Assembly: GCF_001941865.1 (NCBI RefSeq)
Contig: NZ_CP016162.1
Span: 3,781,501 to 3,845,500, forward strand
From: Pseudomonas alcaliphila JAB1
Lineage (GTDB): Bacteria; Pseudomonadota; Gammaproteobacteria; Pseudomonadales; Pseudomonadaceae
Direction: 5' to 3'
DNA length: 64,000 nt
Positions 1 to 8,404 of this stretch are shown one piece after another; positions within the stretch are counted from its first letter, which is position 1; each line of letters begins with the position of its first letter. The position numbers and the translations under genes are program-made. The notes beneath the pieces are model-generated. The model did no database searches. It saw nothing but the letters and a program-made list of their open reading frames with translations, and was not told the DNA's origin.

Positions 1-139
1 GCTGCTCGCCGATGAAGCCGGGCGCACCGCCCTGAACGAGCTGTACGACAGCCTCAATCGCCTGCACCGCCTGCAGGAAAGCGAGCTGGCCAAGGCGCTC
101 GACGTGCAGATCGGCTTCAACGCCCACGACGGGGATTGA
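1..139 (+). CDS. C-terminal end of an imelysin-type (peptidase M75-like) protein, partial
   Basis: An open frame enters from the left edge (first full codon at base 2) and stops with TGA at 137-139, giving about 45 residues. The tail is helical and charged, ending in VQIGFNAHDGD. I read it as the end of an imelysin-family periplasmic iron-associated protein because this kind of tail ahead of a DUF1513 gene is usual in Pseudomonas iron-regulated clusters. The stop lies 2 bases before the next ATG, so the two are surely co-transcribed. The family call rests mainly on context, because the GxHxxE motif would lie outside the window. Confidence 0.6.
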   Translation, partial: LLADEAGRTALNELYDSLNRLHRLQESELAKALDVQIGFNAHDGD

Positions 140-141
140 GC

Positions 142-1245
142 ATGCAACGCAGAGCCTTCCTCGGCCTCAGTGCAGCCGCTGCCAGCTTCGCGGCGGCAGG
201 CGCCTTCGGTGGCTGGACGCTGTTCGGCCCATCCGGCCAGCCGTTGCTCTTGTCAGCCCGTGACGACGGCGACGGCAACCACTACGCCGTCGGCTATCGC
301 CTCGATGGTCAGCGCGCCTTCGCCACACCAGTGAACGAACGCTGCCACGATGTGGTGCCGCACCCCGCCCTGCCGATGGCCCTGTTCGTCGGTCGCCGGC
401 CGAGCACCGAGAGCTACCTGATCGACACCCGCGACGGCCGCCTGCTGCATACGCTGAGCTCGCCGGCCGGACGCCACTTCAACGGCCACGCGGTGTTCCA
501 CAAAGGCGGCGAATGGCTGTACACCACCGAAAACGACACCACCGAGCCAGGCCGGGGCGTCATTGGCGTTTATCGCCTGCAGGGTGAGCAACTGCTGCGC
601 GACGCTGAACACAGCAGCCACGGCGTCGGCCCGCACCAACTGCTGTGGATGCCCGATGGCGAAACCCTGGTGGTGGCCAACGGCGGCATCCGTACCGAAG
701 CGGAAAGCCGCGTGGAGATGAACCTCGACGCCATGCAGGCCAGCCTGGTGCTGATCAGGCGCGACGGCAGCCTGGTCAGCCAGGAGTATCTGGCCGACCA
801 GCAGAACAGCATCCGCCACCTGGCTGTCGCGCGTGACGGCACGGTGGTCAGCGGCCAGCAATACATGGGCGATCTGCATGATCAGGTGCCGCTGCTGGCG
901 ATCAAGCGCCCCGGCCAGCCGTTCCAGCCTTTTCCTCTGGGCGAGACGCAACGCGTGGCCATGAACCAGTACACCGCCAGCGTGGCCATTCACGACGAGC
1001 TGCGCCTGCTGGCGCTGACCGCACCGCGCGGCAACCGCTTCTTTATCTGGGATCTGGACAGCGCTCAGGTGCGCCTGGATGTGCCATTGCCAGACTGTGC
1101 AGGCGTTGGCGCGGTTGCCGACGGTTTCGTCGTGACCTCGGGTCAGGGCCGTTGCCGCCTGTACGATTGCCGCGGTGAGCGCATCGTTACCAACGCCCTG
1201 CAGCTACCGGCCGGCCTGTGGGACAACCACCTACGCCTGGCCTGA
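142..1245 (+). CDS. Tat-exported DUF1513 beta-propeller-like protein
   Basis: The 367-residue product starts MQRRAFLGLSAAAA, a twin-arginine signal (RR at residues 3-4, then an Ala-rich hydrophobic stretch), so it should be exported folded to the periplasm. The body has repeated short beta-strand motifs ending in Gly/Asp turns, as in a WD40 or lactonase-like propeller, and matches what I know of DUF1513. The ATG at 142 is preferred over the in-frame TTG at 136 because the Tat motif then begins the protein. It follows the imelysin-like gene by 2 bp. DUF1513 genes usually accompany imelysins and di-haem oxidases, which suggests an iron-related periplasmic role. The biochemical function is unknown. 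Confidence 0.8.
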   Translation: MQRRAFLGLSAAAASFAAAGAFGGWTLFGPSGQPLLLSARDDGDGNHYAVGYRLDGQRAFATPVNERCHDVVPHPALPMALFVGRRPSTESYLIDTRDGRLLHTLSSPAGRHFNGHAVFHKGGEWLYTTENDTTEPGRGVIGVYRLQGEQLLRDAEHSSHGVGPHQLLWMPDGETLVVANGGIRTEAESRVEMNLDAMQASLVLIRRDGSLVSQEYLADQQNSIRHLAVARDGTVVSGQQYMGDLHDQVPLLAIKRPGQPFQPFPLGETQRVAMNQYTASVAIHDELRLLALTAPRGNRFFIWDLDSAQVRLDVPLPDCAGVGAVADGFVVTSGQGRCRLYDCRGERIVTNALQLPAGLWDNHLRLA

Positions 1246-1250
1246 AAGGC

Positions 1251-2276
1251 TCAGGCGCTGCCGCGCTCGATCAGTTCGAACCCCACGTCCAGGCGCAGCG
1301 GCTGACGCGCCGCCGCAGGCTCGGCGAAGCGCGCCAGCAGAGCATCGGCGATGGCGCAGCCGATACGCGGCCCATCCACCCGCACGGTAGAAAGCGGCGG
1401 GTAAGTGTGCGCCGCACTGGACAGGTCGCCGAAACCCATCACGGCAAGATCTTGTGGAATGCGCAGGCCACGGCTGAGCGCCTCGGCCAACACGCCTTGC
1501 GCCACCGTATCGGAACTGCAGACCACCACTTCGCCGGCCACATCTTCCTGCAGCAGACGCGCAAGACCTTCGCGGCCGACCGCCAAGGTCGCCGGTGCAG
1601 GCAGGATCTGCGCTGCCACGGGAGCTCTCACATGGCCCTGCAGCGCCTCCACCAGGCTTCGATAACGGCGCAGACCGCGTGGGTCATCAATGCCCACGAC
1701 CGAGACCCGGCGATAGCCCTTGCCGATCAGATAGCGCGCTACCGCCTGGCCCACAGCCTCGTGCGAAAAGCCGACCAGCATGTCCACCGGGTGTTCGCAC
1801 AGATCCCAGGCCTCGACCAGCGGAATGCCCACCCGCGCCAGGCGCTCACGGCTCGCCTGGGTGTGCTCGGTGCCAGTCAGGACAATGCCGTCCGGCCGAC
1901 GCCCCAACACCGCCTCGAGCAAGGCCTCCTCCTGCTCGGGGCTGTAGCCGGTAAGGCCCAGCAAGGTCTGGTAACCGGCAGCCGCGAGGCGGTCAGTCAA
2001 CGCCTGCACGGTGTCAGCGAAAATCGAGTTGGCAATGGTCGGCAGGAAGATCGCCACCAGCCGACTGCGGCTGGACGCCAGAGAACCTGCGGCGAGATTG
2101 GGCACGTAACCGGTCGCCCGCACCGCTTCCAGTACGCGCTTGCGGGTGGCATCGGTGACCACCTCCGGGCGGCCCAGTGCCCGCGATACGGTGATCGGCG
2201 ACACCCCCGCGACCCTGGCGACATCGATCAGCGTCGGGGCCGCACTGCTGCGGATGCCAGCAGGTTTCCTGCCCAT
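1251..2276 (-). CDS. LacI-family transcriptional regulator, probably of the uronate locus
   Basis: A 341-residue LacI/GalR-type repressor. The N-terminal helix-turn-helix reads PTLIDVARVAGVSPITVSRAL (about residues 13-33), followed by the hinge and a periplasmic-binding-protein-like sensor domain of normal length. The start at 2276 is chosen over a longer frame because a strong GGAGG sits 7 bases upstream on the minus strand and MGRKP begins the family's usual N-terminus. It is divergent from udh, with two palindromes and a sigma-70 promoter between them, which points to control of the hexuronate genes. The effector (a uronate, lactone or aldarate) is not deducible here. A gluconate-type GntR is an alternative. 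Confidence 0.85.
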   Translation of the reverse strand: MGRKPAGIRSSAAPTLIDVARVAGVSPITVSRALGRPEVVTDATRKRVLEAVRATGYVPNLAAGSLASSRSRLVAIFLPTIANSIFADTVQALTDRLAAAGYQTLLGLTGYSPEQEEALLEAVLGRRPDGIVLTGTEHTQASRERLARVGIPLVEAWDLCEHPVDMLVGFSHEAVGQAVARYLIGKGYRRVSVVGIDDPRGLRRYRSLVEALQGHVRAPVAAQILPAPATLAVGREGLARLLQEDVAGEVVVCSSDTVAQGVLAEALSRGLRIPQDLAVMGFGDLSSAAHTYPPLSTVRVDGPRIGCAIADALLARFAEPAAARQPLRLDVGFELIERGSA

Positions 2277-2337
2277 GTCACGCCTCCAGTCACTCGAGTG
2301 CTTCGCATAAGAAGACACTCCATCTCAATCGAGATAC

Positions 2338-2350
2338 GTTGTCATACAAC
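2338..2350. promoter_or_regulatory. Operator-like palindrome GTTGT-CAT-ACAAC
   Basis: Perfect 5-bp arms around a 3-bp centre, in the leader of the LacI-type gene. The shape TTGT-N3-ACAA fits operators of FadR/GntR regulators, and the same TGTCAT core recurs before udh and before the FadR-type gene at 8405. It is therefore a candidate site for that regulator and not necessarily for the LacI protein. Confidence 0.5.
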
Positions 2351-2555
2351 TTTAGTCACATGCGCGCCGGGAATGCCGAGCCTGACCCTGCCTGAGACCA
2401 CCCGCGCGCTGTTCGAATACTCTGTGCGAACACAAGAAATTACCGTAGTAGAGCCTACCGAGCTGTAGTTTACCTTACCAATCATGGGTGTTTAACGGGT
2501 TGGACCCGCTCGGTGAAACGCAGACAAAACACCTCAATTTCCCCCCACTGTCGCG

Positions 2556-2584
2556 TTGACATTGCCTGGGTTGGTGCTGATAAT
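2556..2584 (+). promoter_or_regulatory. Sigma-70 promoter of the udh-TRAP operon
   Basis: TTGACA at 2556-2561 and GATAAT at 2579-2584 are separated by exactly 17 bp, close to the consensus. Transcription would begin near 2591, at the edge of the palindrome at 2593-2612, and run into udh at 2652. A strong promoter with an operator at its start site implies repression that is lifted by an inducer. Confidence 0.7.
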
Positions 2585-2592
2585 CGACCCAA

Positions 2593-2612
2593 GTCATACG
2601 ACAACGTATGAC
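2593..2612. promoter_or_regulatory. Operator palindrome overlapping the udh start site
   Basis: Arms GTCATACG (2593-2600) and CGTATGAC (2605-2612) form a perfect inverted repeat around ACAA. It shares the TGTCATAC core with the palindrome at 2338. Its position just downstream of the -10 box suits a repressor site for the LacI-type or FadR-type regulator of this locus. Confidence 0.6.
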
Positions 2613-2651
2613 AAACCAATAACAACAAGCAACAAGAGTCCAGGCCCCGCC

Positions 2652-3479
2652 ATGACCACGATATCCAGCGAACTGCGCCCCTTCAATCGCCTGCTGCTGA
2701 CCGGCGCTGCCGGCGGACTGGGCAAGGTACTGCGCGAACGTCTGCGCCCCTACGCCAATATCCTGCGTCTGTCCGACATCGGTGAGATGGCCCCTGCTGC
2801 CGGCCCCCACGAAGAAGTGGTGCGTTGCGACCTGGCAGACAAAGCTGCCGTGCATCAACTGATCGAAGGTGTCGACGCCATCCTGCACTTCGGCGGCGTC
2901 TCGGTCGAGCGCCCCTTCGAAGAAATCCTCGGCGCCAACATCTGCGGCGTGTTCCATGTCTACGAGGCGGCCCGCCGCCATGGCGTGAAACGCGTGGTGT
3001 TCGCCAGCTCCAACCACGTCATCGGTTTCTACAAGCAGGACGAGCATCTCGACGCCAACTGCCTGCGCCGCCCGGATGGCTACTACGGCCTGTCCAAGTC
3101 CTATGGCGAGGACATGGCCAGCTTCTACTTCGATCGCTACGGCATCGAAACCGTCAGCATCCGCATCGGCTCCTCGTTCCCCGAACCCGCCAACCGCCGC
3201 ATGATGAGCACCTGGCTGAGCTACGACGACCTTACCCACCTGCTCGAACGCTGCCTCTATACCGAGAACGTCGGCCACACCGTGGTCTACGGCATGTCGG
3301 ATAACCGCGATGTGTGGTGGGACAACAGCCAGGCCGCACACCTGGGCTTCAAGCCCAAGGACAGCTCGGAAGTCTTCCGCGACAAGGTGGAAGCGCAGCC
3401 GATGCCGGCCGCCGACGATCCGGCGCGCATCTACCAGGGCGGCGCCTTCGTTGCCGCCGGCCCGTTCGGCGACGACTGA
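2652..3479 (+). CDS. udh: Uronate dehydrogenase
   Basis: An NAD-dependent 275-residue short-chain (extended SDR) enzyme. It oxidises D-galacturonate or D-glucuronate to the aldarolactone, the first step of oxidative hexuronate breakdown. The Rossmann motif TGAAGGLG is at residues 17-24 and the catalytic YxxxK (YGLSK) at about 145-149, with ASSNH before it. The sequence closely resembles the Pseudomonas uronate dehydrogenases as I remember them, including the LGYVPKDSSE-like and GPF C-terminal regions. The ATG at 2652 is chosen because the family starts just before the FNRLLLTG strand. It heads the operon with the lactonase and TRAP transporter. Confidence 0.93.
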   Translation: MTTISSELRPFNRLLLTGAAGGLGKVLRERLRPYANILRLSDIGEMAPAAGPHEEVVRCDLADKAAVHQLIEGVDAILHFGGVSVERPFEEILGANICGVFHVYEAARRHGVKRVVFASSNHVIGFYKQDEHLDANCLRRPDGYYGLSKSYGEDMASFYFDRYGIETVSIRIGSSFPEPANRRMMSTWLSYDDLTHLLERCLYTENVGHTVVYGMSDNRDVWWDNSQAAHLGFKPKDSSEVFRDKVEAQPMPAADDPARIYQGGAFVAAGPFGDD

Positions 3480-3531
3480 ACAGAACGCCGTAACCGCCCC
3501 AAGCCATGACAACAAGTAGAGCGCCACAGCC

Positions 3532-4407
3532 ATGACAGCCGAACTGATTGTCGATGCGCGCAACGCCACGGGCGAAAGCCCGGTGTGGAACGCTGCCGAA
3601 CAGGCTCTTTACTGGGCCGACATCCCTGCCGCCCGCCTGCATCGCTGGTCCGCGGCAGATGGCCAGACGCAGAGCTGGCAGGCCGACGAGATGCTTGCCT
3701 GCATCGCCATGCACCCCGCTGGCGGCTGGCTCGCCGGCATGCAGAGCGGCATCTTCCATCTACGCCCGCAGGACGATGGCAGCGTACAGGCCGAGCGCCT
3801 GGCACAGGTCGAACATGCCCGCCCGCAGATGCGTTTCAACGATGGTCGCTGCGACCGCCAAGGCCGCTTCTGGGCCGGCACCATGCTGCTGGATATGGCC
3901 CAAGGCGCGCGCGTCGGCGCGCTGTATCGCTACGACGGCCAACTGCAACAGGTGCTCGACGACTTCATCGTGCCCAACGGCCTGGCCTTCAGCCCTGACG
4001 GCCGCACCATGTACCTCTCCGACTCGCACCCCAGCGTGCAGAGCGTCTGGGCTTTCGATTACGACATTGATAGCGGCACACCGCACAACCGTCGTCTGTT
4101 CATCGACATGAAGCAGCATCCGGGTCGCCCGGACGGCGCAGCGATGGACGTCGATGGTTGCTACTGGATCTGCGGCAATGACGAAGGCTTGGTCCACCGT
4201 TTCACCCCCGACGGCCGACTCGATCGCTCGCTCGCCGTGCCGGTGAAGAAGCCGGCTATGTGCGCCTTCGGTGGCGCCAATCTGGACACCTTGTTCGTCA
4301 CTTCGATCCGCCCCGGCGGCGATCTTTCCGAACAGCCTCTGGCCGGTGGTGTATTCGCCCTGCAAGCCGGCGTGTGCGGTATCGAGGAGCCTGCCTTCCA
4401 ACCCTGA
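3532..4407 (+). CDS. SMP-30/gluconolactonase-family lactonase
   Basis: A 291-residue six-bladed propeller enzyme of the SMP-30/regucalcin family. The metal-binding residues of the family are visible: Glu in ATGESPVW near residue 15, Asn in RFNDGRCD near 101, Asn in VPNGLAFSPDG near 148, and Asp in YLSDSHP. Placed 52 bp after udh, it most likely hydrolyses the galactaro- or glucarolactone made by Udh to the open aldarate. Family members accept several sugar lactones, so the exact substrate is inferred from context. Confidence 0.88.
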   Translation: MTAELIVDARNATGESPVWNAAEQALYWADIPAARLHRWSAADGQTQSWQADEMLACIAMHPAGGWLAGMQSGIFHLRPQDDGSVQAERLAQVEHARPQMRFNDGRCDRQGRFWAGTMLLDMAQGARVGALYRYDGQLQQVLDDFIVPNGLAFSPDGRTMYLSDSHPSVQSVWAFDYDIDSGTPHNRRLFIDMKQHPGRPDGAAMDVDGCYWICGNDEGLVHRFTPDGRLDRSLAVPVKKPAMCAFGGANLDTLFVTSIRPGGDLSEQPLAGGVFALQAGVCGIEEPAFQP

Positions 4408-4484
4408 TCCGATTCACCCCGGGCCGCTCGCGGCACCGGACTCACACTGCTGTACACCAACAACAACAAGACGGAGTTTTCCGC

Positions 4485-5459
4485 ATGAACCTCAAACGTA
4501 AGTTGCTTCTCGCCACACTTCCGCTAGCGCTCGGTCTGTCCTCCTTCGTACAGGCCGAGATGACGCTGAAGATTGCCGAAATCCACCCTGCTGGCTACCC
4601 GACCGTAGTCGCCATGGAAAACCTCGGCAAGAAGCTGGAAGCTGCCACCAACGGCGAGATCAAATCCCGCATGTTCGCCGGCGGCGTTCTCGGCTCCGAG
4701 AAGGAAGTCATCGAGCAGACCCAGATCGGCGCCGTCCAGCTGACCCGCGTCAGCCTTGGTTCGGTCGGTTCGGTGGTTCCGGCCACCAACGTGTTCAACA
4801 TGCCGTTCGTGTTCCGCGACGTCGACCACATGCGCAAGATCATCGACGGTGAGATCGGCCAGGAAATCCTCGACGCCATCACCAACTCCGACTTCAACAT
4901 GGTCGGTCTGGCATGGATGGACGGCGGCAGCCGCAGCCTCTACACCAAGAAGCCGATACGCAGCATCGAAGACCTGAAAGGTATGAAGATCCGCGTAATG
5001 GGCAACCCGCTGTTCATCGACACCCTCAACGCCATGGGTGCAAACGGTATCGCCATGGACACCGGTGAAATCTTCAGCGCCCTGCAGAGCGGCGTGATCG
5101 ACGGCGCCGAGAACAACCCGCCTACCCTGCTCGAGCACAACCATTTCCGCGCCGCCAAGTACTACACCCAGACCCACCACCTGATCCTGCCCGAGCCGCT
5201 GCTGATGTCCAAGACCACCTGGAACAAGCTGACGCCGGAACAGCAGGAACTGGTCAAGAAACTGGCCAAGGAAGCGCAACTGGAAGAGCGCCAACTGTGG
5301 GACGAGAAAAGCGCCAGCAGCGTAGAGAAACTCAAGGCTGAAGGCGTCGAATTCATCGAAATCGATACCAAGCCCTTCTACGACGCGACCGCCCCGGTTC
5401 GTGAGAAGTACGGCGCGCAGTTCGTTGAACTAATTCAGCGTATCGAAGCCGTTCAGTAA
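4485..5459 (+). CDS. TRAP transporter substrate-binding protein (DctP family)
   Basis: A 324-residue periplasmic solute receptor. The signal peptide is residues 1-24 (hydrophobic core, cleavage after FVQA). The mature part has the DctP fold, with the TKKPIRSIEDLKGMKIRV region carrying the conserved Arg that pairs with the substrate carboxylate, and the GEIFSALQSGVIDGAENN motif. The start at 4485 follows an ACGGAG ribosome site. Position between the lactonase and the DctQ/DctM genes suggests it binds a uronate, such as galacturonate or glucuronate. Confidence 0.92.
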   Translation: MNLKRKLLLATLPLALGLSSFVQAEMTLKIAEIHPAGYPTVVAMENLGKKLEAATNGEIKSRMFAGGVLGSEKEVIEQTQIGAVQLTRVSLGSVGSVVPATNVFNMPFVFRDVDHMRKIIDGEIGQEILDAITNSDFNMVGLAWMDGGSRSLYTKKPIRSIEDLKGMKIRVMGNPLFIDTLNAMGANGIAMDTGEIFSALQSGVIDGAENNPPTLLEHNHFRAAKYYTQTHHLILPEPLLMSKTTWNKLTPEQQELVKKLAKEAQLEERQLWDEKSASSVEKLKAEGVEFIEIDTKPFYDATAPVREKYGAQFVELIQRIEAVQ

Positions 5460-5518
5460 TCCACGCGCAAGCGCGCGGCGCCGGCACCTCGCCTGCGCCG
5501 CGCAACCGGTGAAGTCTC

Positions 5519-6046
5519 ATGAAAAACCTGGTTCTGGGCGTCAATGACGCCATCTACCGTGCCTGTATCGCGACCGCCGGCCTGGCAATCGTGATCATGG
5601 CTTTGATCATCCCCTGGGGCGTATTCAGCCGTTACGTGCTGGGTCAAGGACTGGGCTGGCCCGAGCCGATTTCAGTGCTATTGATGGTGCTGTTCACCTT
5701 CGTCGGTGCCGCTGCCGGCTACCGTGCAGGTGCCCACATGGCCGTGACCTCACTGACCGATCGCCTGCCACAAACCCTGGCACCGCTGATCACATTGTTC
5801 GTACGCCTGGTCATGGGCGGCATCGCGCTGTTCATGCTGATTTGGGGTTACAAGCTCTGCGTAGCGACCTGGAACCAGTACCTCAGCACCCTGCCCTCGG
5901 TACGCGTCGGCATCAGCTACATGCCAATCCCGGTGGGCGGTTTCATCACCCTCCTGTTCGTCATCGAACAACTGCTGTACGGCGATCAACATAAGCGCCG
6001 TGCCGTCGACTTCGAACACACTGAAGATTCCAAGGAGGCCGCGTAA
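5519..6046 (+). CDS. TRAP transporter small permease (DctQ family)
   Basis: A 175-residue membrane protein with four predicted transmembrane helices, including stretches near residues 18-40, 52-72, 92-115 and 138-158, the standard layout of the small TRAP subunit. The RYVLGQGLGWPEPIS segment is typical of the family. It lies 59 bp after the binding protein, and its stop codon directly abuts the DctM start. It forms the membrane complex with DctM and completes the presumed uronate importer. Confidence 0.9.
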   Translation: MKNLVLGVNDAIYRACIATAGLAIVIMALIIPWGVFSRYVLGQGLGWPEPISVLLMVLFTFVGAAAGYRAGAHMAVTSLTDRLPQTLAPLITLFVRLVMGGIALFMLIWGYKLCVATWNQYLSTLPSVRVGISYMPIPVGGFITLLFVIEQLLYGDQHKRRAVDFEHTEDSKEAA

Positions 6047-7327
6047 ATGGATGCCGCCATTCTTTTAGGCAGTTTCATTGTCCTTATCCTGCTACGCGTC
6101 CCCGTTGCTTATTCGCTTGGCGTTTCCGCACTGATCGGCGCCTGGTGGATCGATATCCCCCTGCACGCGGTGATGATCCAGATCGCCGGTGGCGTGAACA
6201 AATTCTCCCTGCTGGCCATTCCGTTCTTCGTCCTGGCCGGCGCGATCATGGCCGAAGGTGGCATGGCCCGGCGCCTGGTAGCGTTTGCCGGGGTGTTGAT
6301 CGGTTTCGTCCGCGGCGGTCTGTCACTGGTCAACATCACCGCCTCGACCTTCTTCGGCGCCATCTCCGGCTCCTCCCTGGCCGATACCGCCTCGGTTGGT
6401 TCAGTGCTGATCCCGGAAATGGAAAAGAAGGGCTACCCACGTGAGTTCGCCACCGCCGTCACCGTCTCCGGCTCGGTACAGGCGCTGCTCACCCCGCCCA
6501 GCCACAACTCGGTGATCTACTCGCTGGCGGCCGGAGGCACCGTATCCATCGCCGCGCTGTTCGTGGCCGGTATCGGCCCGGGTCTGCTGATGAGCGTAAC
6601 CCTGGCCACGCTGTGCCTGTGGTTCGCCAAGAAGCGCAACTACCCCAAGGGCGAAGTGATTCCGCTGCGCCAGGCCATCAAGATCTGCGTGGAAGCTCTG
6701 TGGGGCCTGATGACCATGTTCATCATCCTCGGCGGCATCCTCAGTGGCGTGTTCACCGCCACCGAATCAGCGGCTGTCGCGGTGGTCTGGGCGTTCTTCG
6801 TGACCATGTTCATCTACCGCGACTACAAGTGGCGTGAACTGCCGAAGATGCTGCACCGCACCGTGCGCACACTGTCGATCGTGATGATCCTCATCGCCTT
6901 CGCAGCCGCGTTCGGCTACATCATGACCCTGATGCAGATTCCGTCGAAGATCACCACGGCGTTCCTGACCTTCTCGGACAACCGCTACGTGATCCTGATG
7001 TGCGTCAACTTCATGCTGCTGGCCCTGGGCACGCTGATGGACATGGCGCCGCTGATCCTGATCCTCACCCCGATTCTGCTGCCGGTGGTGACCTCCTTCG
7101 GCGTCGATCCGGTGCACTTCGGCATGATTATGCTGGTCAACCTCGGTATTGGACTGATCACGCCACCGGTAGGTGCGGTACTCTTCGTTGGCGCTGCAAT
7201 CGGCAAGGTCACCATCGAAAACACCGTGAAGGCACTGCTGCCGTTCTACGCCGCGCTGTTCATGGTGCTGATGGCCGTGACCTACATTCCAGCCATCTCG
7301 CTGTGGCTGCCGAGCGTCGTGCTCTGA
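6047..7327 (+). CDS. TRAP transporter large permease (DctM family)
   Basis: A 426-residue integral membrane protein of about 12 helices that catalyses sodium-coupled uptake with DctP and DctQ. Family features are clear: RVPVAYSLGVSA near the N-terminus, the GAISGSSLADTASVG motif near residues 104-118, VTPPSHN-like and GLITPPVGAVLFVG segments, and NLGIGLITPP near residue 365. The ATG immediately follows the TAA of DctQ, implying translational coupling. It is the last gene before the operon terminator. Confidence 0.93.
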   Translation: MDAAILLGSFIVLILLRVPVAYSLGVSALIGAWWIDIPLHAVMIQIAGGVNKFSLLAIPFFVLAGAIMAEGGMARRLVAFAGVLIGFVRGGLSLVNITASTFFGAISGSSLADTASVGSVLIPEMEKKGYPREFATAVTVSGSVQALLTPPSHNSVIYSLAAGGTVSIAALFVAGIGPGLLMSVTLATLCLWFAKKRNYPKGEVIPLRQAIKICVEALWGLMTMFIILGGILSGVFTATESAAVAVVWAFFVTMFIYRDYKWRELPKMLHRTVRTLSIVMILIAFAAAFGYIMTLMQIPSKITTAFLTFSDNRYVILMCVNFMLLALGTLMDMAPLILILTPILLPVVTSFGVDPVHFGMIMLVNLGIGLITPPVGAVLFVGAAIGKVTIENTVKALLPFYAALFMVLMAVTYIPAISLWLPSVVL

Positions 7328-7350
7328 CAGCAACCCGGGCACTGAACGAC

Positions 7351-7376
7351 AACGCCGCTCAATCGGGCGGCGTTTT
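7351..7376 (+). terminator. Rho-independent terminator of the udh-TRAP operon
   Basis: AACGCCGC (7351-7358) pairs with GCGGCGTT (7367-7374), followed by a TTTT run. It lies 24 bp past the DctM stop. Confidence 0.8.
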
Positions 7377-7418
7377 GCTTCGGGCCTGATTTCAAGACCA
7401 TGACAACAGGATTTCGTC

Positions 7419-8324
7419 ATGCAAGGTTCCACCCCGTTTCCGCGTCACATCGCCGTCCTGATCCTCGCCACACTGGCTTGCTCGTTCGCGGGCAACCACA
7501 TCGCTGCGCGGATCGCCTTCGACCACGACACCGGACTGCTGCTGGCAATGCTCGCGCGTGCCGGCGTGACGCTGGTCGCGCTGGCCGCCTTGGTACTGTG
7601 GCGACGTGAATCGCTAAAACTGGGTCGCGCTACCTGGGGCTGGCAAATCCTGCTGGGCCTGCTGATCGCCATCCAGAGCTTCTGCATCTACTCGGCGGTA
7701 GCGCGTATTCCAGTGGCGCTGGCACTGCTGGTGGTCAACCTTTCGCCGATCCTGCTGGCTTTGCTCACCTGGGCGCTCGGCGGTGCGGCGCCAACCCGCC
7801 AGGCGCTGGCCATCATGGGCGTGATTCTCTTCGGCCTGGTGCTGGTGCTCGATGTTCCGGGTCGCCTGGCCAGCGCCGATGCGCCAGATGGTGAGTGGGT
7901 CGCCGGCATCCTGTTCAGCCTGACCGCTGCCGCCGTGTTCGCCGTGGCGCTATGGATCACCGAAAATCGCCTGTCGAAAATTGCCGGCTCGGTGCGCAGC
8001 ATGCTGACCCTGGCGGTGGTGTTCAGCGCCTCGACCCTGCTGGGTAGCAGCGGCCTGATTCCGGGCGGCCTTAGTATGCCCAACGCCAGCGCTGGCTGGA
8101 TCGCACTGGCCTGCCTGGTGCTGCTCTACGGCGCGGCCTTCTCCACCCTATTCATTTGCATGCCGCGCCTGAACATCGCGCGCAATGCACCCGTGATGAA
8201 CATGGAGCCGGTGGCCGGCATGATCCTGGGTTGGCTGGTTCTGGGTCAGGTACTGGGGGCGTTGCAGGTCGTCGGTGGTCTGATCGTGGTCGGCGGCATC
8301 GTCGCCCTGGCCTACCGCCGCTAG
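7419..8324 (+). CDS. EamA/DMT-family permease
   Basis: A 301-residue membrane protein with about ten hydrophobic helices arranged as two EamA repeats (roughly residues 10-140 and 165-300). FAGNHIAARIAF near the start and PVMNMEPVAGMILGWLVLGQ near the end are family hallmarks. It follows the TRAP operon after a terminator, between it and the FadR-type regulator, so it may transport a uronate-derived compound, but EamA substrates cannot be read from sequence. The ATG at 7419 has only a weak CAGGA ribosome site. Confidence 0.82.
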   Translation: MQGSTPFPRHIAVLILATLACSFAGNHIAARIAFDHDTGLLLAMLARAGVTLVALAALVLWRRESLKLGRATWGWQILLGLLIAIQSFCIYSAVARIPVALALLVVNLSPILLALLTWALGGAAPTRQALAIMGVILFGLVLVLDVPGRLASADAPDGEWVAGILFSLTAAAVFAVALWITENRLSKIAGSVRSMLTLAVVFSASTLLGSSGLIPGGLSMPNASAGWIALACLVLLYGAAFSTLFICMPRLNIARNAPVMNMEPVAGMILGWLVLGQVLGALQVVGGLIVVGGIVALAYRR

Positions 8325-8363
8325 AGGGCGGCATGCGCGTCCACTTTTCCCTACCGCTAAAAC

Positions 8364-8392
8364 GCACTCGGCGGCCCAAGGCCGCCGAGTGC
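8364..8392 (-). terminator. Terminator hairpin between the permease and FadR-type genes
   Basis: GCACTCGGCGGC (8364-8375) pairs perfectly over 12 bp with 8381-8392 around a 5-base loop. On the minus strand it is followed by GTTTTAG, so it best terminates the leftward regulator gene. It may also stop rightward transcripts. Confidence 0.7.
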
Positions 8393-8404
8393 ATTCAACA
8401 AGTT

